A DNA stretch of 9,691 bases. Origin: DTU049 sp033809015 (GTDB taxonomy: Bacteria > Bacteroidota > Bacteroidia > Bacteroidales > DTU049). Where the stretch lies: assembly GCA_033809015.1 (NCBI GenBank), contig JAPXMM010000096.1, positions 1 to 9,691 of the forward strand, read 5' to 3'. A program made the translations under genes and the position numbers. The notes beneath the pieces are model-generated. The model searched no databases and had not been told where the DNA came from. It saw only the letters and a list, made by a program, of their open reading frames with translations. Shown one piece after another: positions 6,113-9,691 of the stretch; positions within the stretch are counted from its first letter, which is position 1; each line of letters starts with the position of its first letter.

Positions 6113-7114
6113 ATGAGAATCAGCATCTTGATCCCTACTAAAAATCGTTTAACTGTAGTGCGAGAGACTTTGCATAATATTTATTTTGTAAATAAATTAC
6201 CTAAAGAGGATTTTGAAGTAATAGTGAGTAATGATGGCGATGATGATTTATCTGTATTATCAGAAGAATTCCCGTTTAAAAATCTGAAAATTGTAAAAAG
6301 CACTCATAATCATGGTGCAGCTGGTAATAGAAATAATGCTGCTGATTATGCTCAATATGAAATATTACAATTTCTAGATGATGATATTTTGATAACAGAA
6401 AATTTTTTAGAAAGAGTTATATATATTAATAACCAATTTTATAATATTGTATTAAGTGGTAATAGATTTTATCCACGGCATTTAATAGAACAAGCTAATC
6501 TAACATCTTTTGGTAGGTACAAGTTAAAATATGAATATGATTGGAATACCATTCAAAAATATGAAGAATTAATTAACAATTTGTATTTAGTAAATTCATT
6601 AGCTAGTTTTTCTATATCAATGAAAAGAGAAACATTTGATAAAGTAGGGAAATTTGATGAAAACTTTGATTATGCAGGTTGTGAGGATGCAGAATTTTTT
6701 TATAGAGCATCACAAAAAAATGTAAAACTACTTTTTGACGAAAAAAATATCTGTTATCATAATGAACTAGATAATTTCACATTAGATACATGGCTTAGAC
6801 GTCAAAGCACTGGCATACGTAGTGCTGTTGTAGTTTGCAAACTCCATCCTGAAGGGCAAAATCATCCCACATGGTATACCAATACACCTATAAAAACCTC
6901 TGATAGTTGGAATGTTAAATTATTAAAACTTAAAAAAATATTTTGTAGTTTCCCTCCAGCTTATAAATTTTTGCATTTTTTAGCAATTTATGGTGAAAAA
7001 ATTAAACTACCTGATTCATTTTTGTTTAGATTGTATAATGCTCTATGGTTAGGAGCTACATATCGTAGTTTTAGAGAAGCATATAAAGAAATATTTAATA
7101 ATTTATTAGCATGA
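6113..7114 (+). CDS. GT2 family glycosyltransferase (GT-A with C-terminal ED/His motif)
   Basis: A 333-residue protein from the ATG at 6113. The frame is open upstream to a TTG at 6047, but that would add 22 residues before strand 1, whereas family members start at it, so the ATG is preferred. MRISILIPTKNR (1-12) is strand 1, SNDGDDD (39-45) the nucleotide motif, HNHGAAGNRNNA (65-76) the loop, and FLDDDI (87-92) the metal-binding DXD. GCEDAEFFYRA (189-199) followed by CYHNE (214-218) matches the catalytic acidic pair and metal-ligand His of GT2 enzymes with a galactosyltransferase-like C-terminal lobe. An extension of about 110 residues with Trp- and Arg-rich stretches follows. This type differs from the three paralogues upstream and lacks their FWRGNY tail. 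Its stop overlaps the FkbM gene start in ATGA, so the two are translationally coupled. Confidence 0.9.
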   Translation: MRISILIPTKNRLTVVRETLHNIYFVNKLPKEDFEVIVSNDGDDDLSVLSEEFPFKNLKIVKSTHNHGAAGNRNNAADYAQYEILQFLDDDILITENFLERVIYINNQFYNIVLSGNRFYPRHLIEQANLTSFGRYKLKYEYDWNTIQKYEELINNLYLVNSLASFSISMKRETFDKVGKFDENFDYAGCEDAEFFYRASQKNVKLLFDEKNICYHNELDNFTLDTWLRRQSTGIRSAVVVCKLHPEGQNHPTWYTNTPIKTSDSWNVKLLKLKKIFCSFPPAYKFLHFLAIYGEKIKLPDSFLFRLYNALWLGATYRSFREAYKEIFNNLLA

Positions 7115-7980
7115 GATATTTGATGAATTTATGGCGTTTAATGAGTTTTAAATTAATATTTAAACTTATTATATACTATAGTAAAAGACTATTAAAAATA
7201 CGATATACCCAAGATGAGATTTTATTAAACAATTATTATGACTTTTTAATTAAGAATAATGGTATAATATTAAAAAAGAAAAAAAGATATTTTATTTGCA
7301 AATTGTATTGGAATAAGCAACCACTAAAATTAGCATTGAGATTTGGTAAACATTCAGATCTATATGTATATGAACAAATTTTTGAAAATAATGATTATTC
7401 CATAGCAATAGAAAAATATAAAGAGTTTTTTTACACACAAGACCTAATAATTGTGGATGCAGGCGCTAATATAGGTCTTAGTGTTTTATATTTCAAAAAA
7501 TTTTTCCCTAATAGTCTAATATTGGCTATTGAACCTTCTTATGATAATTATTTATTATTAAGAATAAATATGTATATAAACAAAATCCATGGAATTCTAT
7601 TTTTTAGAAAAGCATTATGGTATAAAAATACTTTATGCTCTATTCTTACAGATTTTAGAGATCAATTAGACTGGTCAATGAGAATTACTGAAAACAAAAA
7701 TGGTAATATTGAGGCTATTACATTGTCAGATATTATTTATTTATTAAAATATAAATTTAATAAAAACCATATAGATTTCTTAAAAATTGATATAGAAGGA
7801 GCTGAAAAAGAATTATTTATTAGTGGAGCTATTCAAGATCACCTTAAAGATATTAGAATGCTTGTTATGGAAATTCATGAAGAATTTATTAAAAAAAATT
7901 ATATTAACAAAATTATGTGTGATAATAATTTTATTATTTGTGAAAACGGTGAAACATCAATATATATAAATTCAATTTAA
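7111..7980 (+). CDS. FkbM family SAM-dependent methyltransferase
   Basis: A 289-residue Rossmann-fold methyltransferase likely to O-methylate a sugar hydroxyl in the glycan made by its neighbours. The pre-domain motif LRFGKHSDLYVYEQIF (76-91) is the usual FkbM lead-in. VDAGANIGLSV (115-125) is the SAM-binding motif I, AIEPSYDNY (139-147) carries the acidic residue contacting the SAM ribose, and FLKIDIEGAE (223-232) is the diagnostic FkbM motif, followed by VMEIHEEF (252-259). The first 35 residues are basic and hydrophobic and may form a membrane-proximal helix. The start overlaps the preceding stop by four bases and its stop TAA shares its last A with the next ATG, so the three genes 6113-8816 behave as one coupled unit. 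The family is secure; the methylated position is not knowable from sequence. Confidence 0.93.
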   Translation: MRYLMNLWRLMSFKLIFKLIIYYSKRLLKIRYTQDEILLNNYYDFLIKNNGIILKKKKRYFICKLYWNKQPLKLALRFGKHSDLYVYEQIFENNDYSIAIEKYKEFFYTQDLIIVDAGANIGLSVLYFKKFFPNSLILAIEPSYDNYLLLRINMYINKIHGILFFRKALWYKNTLCSILTDFRDQLDWSMRITENKNGNIEAITLSDIIYLLKYKFNKNHIDFLKIDIEGAEKELFISGAIQDHLKDIRMLVMEIHEEFIKKNYINKIMCDNNFIICENGETSIYINSI

Positions 7981-8816
7981 TGCTCTCTATTATTATTCTT
8001 AATTACAATAGTTTTGATCTCACTTGCCAATGTATATCATCTATTTATGAAAATACAAAAAATGTTGATTTTGAAATTATCATAGTAGATAATGCCTCTA
8101 CTCTGGATAATCCAGATAAATTTTTGGAATTATTTCCTAAAATAAAATTAGTAAAAAATACTGAAAATCGTGGCTTCGCAGGAGGATGTAATGATGGTAT
8201 AAAAGTAGCTAAAGGCGATACTATATTACTTCTAAACTCTGACACCAAACTGCTCAATGATGCTATATCTATCACTTATGATTTTTTAAAAAAACATCAA
8301 AATATTGGTATTGTAACGTGCAGATTAGAAAATATAGATGGCTCTCCCCAGAATAATTGTCAGGCTTTCCCAAAAATAAAAAATATTTTAATGGGATTGT
8401 TTAGAATTAATAAGTTTTTGCCAACTAGTAAAGTTGCTAAAATTTTTTATGGCCCATATTTTAATTATCTAGAAATTGCCTACCCTGATTATGTATGGGG
8501 TACATTTTTTATGTTCCCAAAAAAATTATTAAATATTTTCTCAAATCAATTATTACCTGAAACATTTTGGATGTATGTTGAGGATGTAGAATGGTGCTGG
8601 TTAGCTAAACAGGCTGGCTATGAAATAGCATTTGTCCCTAATGGAAAAGTTTTACATTATGGGGGTAATCATCATCCAGAAGCTGAAAAAATGATCCATG
8701 ATAAATTTAATCAATTTATAAAATTATATTATAATAAAATAAATGCTTGTATTATTATCGGATTATTAAAAATACTCGAATGGTCACAGTGGAGAAAGTG
8801 GTTTACAAAAAAATAA
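7980..8816 (+). CDS. GT2 family glycosyltransferase, rhamnosyltransferase (WbbL)-like
   Basis: A 278-residue GT-A transferase of the subgroup often annotated as rhamnosyltransferase. LSIIILNYNS (2-11) is strand 1, IVDNAS (35-40) the nucleotide motif in the subgroup-specific VDNAS form, ENRGFAGGCNDGI (62-74) the signature loop, and LLNSDT (84-89) the metal-binding region (N-S-D rather than D-x-D, normal here). VWGTFFM (172-178), MYVEDVEWCWLAKQAG (198-213) and VLHYGG (224-229) complete the catalytic lobe. Length fits the family. The ATG shares one base with the FkbM stop codon. It is the last plus-strand gene of the island in view and converges on the repair gene at 8991. Transfer of rhamnose or another deoxysugar is a family-based guess; the GT2 call itself is firm. 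Confidence 0.92.
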   Translation: MLSIIILNYNSFDLTCQCISSIYENTKNVDFEIIIVDNASTLDNPDKFLELFPKIKLVKNTENRGFAGGCNDGIKVAKGDTILLLNSDTKLLNDAISITYDFLKKHQNIGIVTCRLENIDGSPQNNCQAFPKIKNILMGLFRINKFLPTSKVAKIFYGPYFNYLEIAYPDYVWGTFFMFPKKLLNIFSNQLLPETFWMYVEDVEWCWLAKQAGYEIAFVPNGKVLHYGGNHHPEAEKMIHDKFNQFIKLYYNKINACIIIGLLKILEWSQWRKWFTKK

Positions 8817-8990
8817 AGAATGATAAATTTTAGAAAAAAATTTGTTTGAATTAATAGAATATAATTCTCAGCTCACATTAATATTGCATTAGACAATGAT
8901 ATGCTATAAATGAGCAAGGATAAGAGAATAAAGCAATTTAAACTAGTTCTCAACCATCTTTAAATTTTCACATTTTGTACATATCGTTTA
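8817..8990. other. Convergent intergenic region with no clear element
   Basis: These 174 bases separate the end of the glycan island from the 3' end of the repair gene. One would expect a bidirectional terminator, but I find only weak AT inverted repeats, such as a 6-base stem GAATTA/TAATTC near 8848-8868 with an 8-base loop, and no GC stem followed by a T run. No reading frame with a recognisable product was found. Confidence 0.5.
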
Positions 8991-9329
8991 TTACCATTGC
9001 CTCTCATTCCAATCTTGCCAAAATAGTTCTTTAAATTTTTTCACTTGATTATCAGTAACTATAATTCCTTCATTTTCGAGGAGTTCTTGCATTTGATTAC
9101 CAGGAAAATGGTGACGACCAGTGAGCAAGCCATTACGATTTACTACACGATGAGCAGGCACATAAAAAGGAGCTAAATAGCAATGAGCAAGTGCTATACC
9201 CACAAAACGAGCAGAACTTTTGCTACCAATAGCATTAGCTATGGCACCATAAGTAGTTACTCTGCCATATGGCACTTGAGCAGTCAATTCCCATACTTTC
9301 AAATACAAGTTACTCAGATCATTGCTCAT
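8991..9329 (-). CDS. Alkyltransferase-like protein (MGMT DNA-binding domain without active Cys)
   Basis: A 112-residue protein made only of the MGMT/Ada-type C-terminal DNA-binding domain. VPYGRVTTYGAIA (19-31) and SSARFVGIAL (38-47) form the helix-turn-helix, including the Arg (R41) matching the nucleotide-flipping arginine finger. The catalytic PCHR motif reads PAHR (58-61), so the methyl-accepting Cys is replaced by Ala. Known family behaviour is that such alkyltransferase-like proteins bind O6-alkylguanine, do not repair it directly, and pass it to nucleotide-excision repair. RVVNRNGLLTGRHHF follows as in typical Bacteroidota members. It starts 12 bases after the trmB stop and is probably cotranscribed with it. 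Its GC content is clearly higher than that of the glycan island. The start at 9329 gives the normal family length. Confidence 0.9.
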   Translation of the reverse strand: MSNDLSNLYLKVWELTAQVPYGRVTTYGAIANAIGSKSSARFVGIALAHCYLAPFYVPAHRVVNRNGLLTGRHHFPGNQMQELLENEGIIVTDNQVKKFKELFWQDWNERQW

Positions 9330-9341
9330 AATCTAAATTTA

Positions 9342-9691
9342 TTAAATTTGGAAAGCTAAATATTTGATTGTCTTTCCTTGAGACAGCCACATTTTTTCAT
9401 AAAATGTTTGTACTTGAGTTATTATATCATCACCTCTTTCTTTGTATACATCATAATTGCATTCTAAAAGTTTGAAATTAAAACTTTTTACTATTTCAAG
9501 AGTATAATTAAAAAGATCGTCATCATCAGTTTTCAGATGAATAAGTCCTTGAGGTTTCAAAATTTTCAAATATCTATTAATGAAGCGAGGCGAAGTGAGT
9601 CGTTTACTTACACGACTTTGTGGTTGAGGATCAGGAAAAATAATCCAAATTTCATCAACTTCTTCATTATCAAAGCAATGTTCTATTAATC
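9342..9691 (-). CDS. trmB: tRNA (guanine-N7-)-methyltransferase, C-terminal part
   Basis: An open frame enters from the right edge and ends at TAA (9344-9342), showing the last 115 residues of a protein usually about 215-240 long. In order it shows LIEHCFDNEEVDEIWIIFPD, the start of the family core, then PQPQSRVSKRLTSPRF, which matches the TrmB FPDP-x(n)-K-RL substrate and catalytic region in its Bacteroidota form. ILKPQGLIHLKTDDDDLF follows, with the late KTD motif. The enzyme uses SAM to make m7G46 in the variable loop of tRNAs. A shorter frame from TTG at 9569 is not the real start, because conserved TrmB sequence continues upstream of it without interruption. It leads the alkyltransferase-like gene by 12 bases. 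The 5' end is outside the window. Confidence 0.92.
   Translation of the reverse strand, partial: LIEHCFDNEEVDEIWIIFPDPQPQSRVSKRLTSPRFINRYLKILKPQGLIHLKTDDDDLFNYTLEIVKSFNFKLLECNYDVYKERGDDIITQVQTFYEKMWLSQGKTIKYLAFQI

Noticed and set aside
8045..8275. Minus-strand open frame of 76 codons
   Set aside because: It lies wholly antisense to the catalytic motifs of the WbbL-like GT2 gene and has no recognisable motif.
8817..8990. Terminator hairpin or small RNA between the convergent genes
   Set aside because: Only short AT stems and a distant GCTCA/TGAGC pair (8871-8875, 8911-8915) were found, with no stable stem followed by a T run.
9342..9569. A separate 75-residue protein starting at TTG 9569
   Set aside because: The same frame continues upstream with clear TrmB sequence (IIFPDP, KRLTSPRF), so this is the C-terminal part of a longer gene.
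1..9691. CRISPR array, tRNA or rRNA gene, insertion sequence or transposase
   Set aside because: No regularly spaced repeats, cloverleaf-like segment, terminal inverted repeats or transposase motifs were seen on either strand. The repeats present are parts of paralogous genes.

Overview
The window is an AT-rich bacterial locus that most likely belongs to the phylum Bacteroidota. The supporting signs are near-absence of Shine-Dalgarno sequences, TAnnTTTG-type -7 boxes just upstream of several starts, stop codons that are almost all TAA, and TrmB and alkyltransferase-like proteins with Bacteroidota-style motifs (FPDPQP with RLTSPRF; PAHRVVNRNG). Genus cannot be read from the sequence.

Layout. 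(1) Positions 1-565, minus strand: the N-terminal part of a P-loop ATPase of the AAA_14/DUF4143 type, running off the left edge. (2) Positions 566-709: a divergent intergenic region with a candidate promoter on each strand. (3) Positions 710-8816: a glycan-assembly island of seven glycosyltransferases and one FkbM-type methyltransferase. The order is GT2, GT4, GT2, GT2, an inverted GT4, then a tightly coupled GT2 / FkbM methyltransferase / GT2 trio with start-stop overlaps. (4) Positions 8817-8990: a short convergent intergenic region with no feature I can defend. (5) Positions 8991-9691, minus strand: an alkyltransferase-like DNA-repair protein directly downstream of trmB, which runs off the right edge.

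How the genes work together. The GT2 and GT4 enzymes would sequentially add sugars to a lipid-linked or surface acceptor (LPS O-chain, capsule or exopolysaccharide), and the FkbM enzyme probably O-methylates a sugar. No flippase, polymerase, ABC exporter, initiating phosphoglycosyltransferase or nucleotide-sugar synthesis gene lies in the window, so it is an internal slice of a larger locus. The island is much poorer in GC than the trmB side (hand-counted 60-base rows: about 8-25% in most of the island rows counted, about 38-42% in the repair gene), as expected for an exchangeable surface-glycan locus beside chromosomal housekeeping genes.

The most interesting structure is evolutionary. Three GT2 paralogues share near-identical gene ends but have diverged centres. 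Two of the three have altered DXD-region residues. The inverted GT4 gene sits where a further plus-strand gene seems to have begun, leaving a short start-like remnant at 4717. I found no convincing new defence system, RNA element or mobile element.
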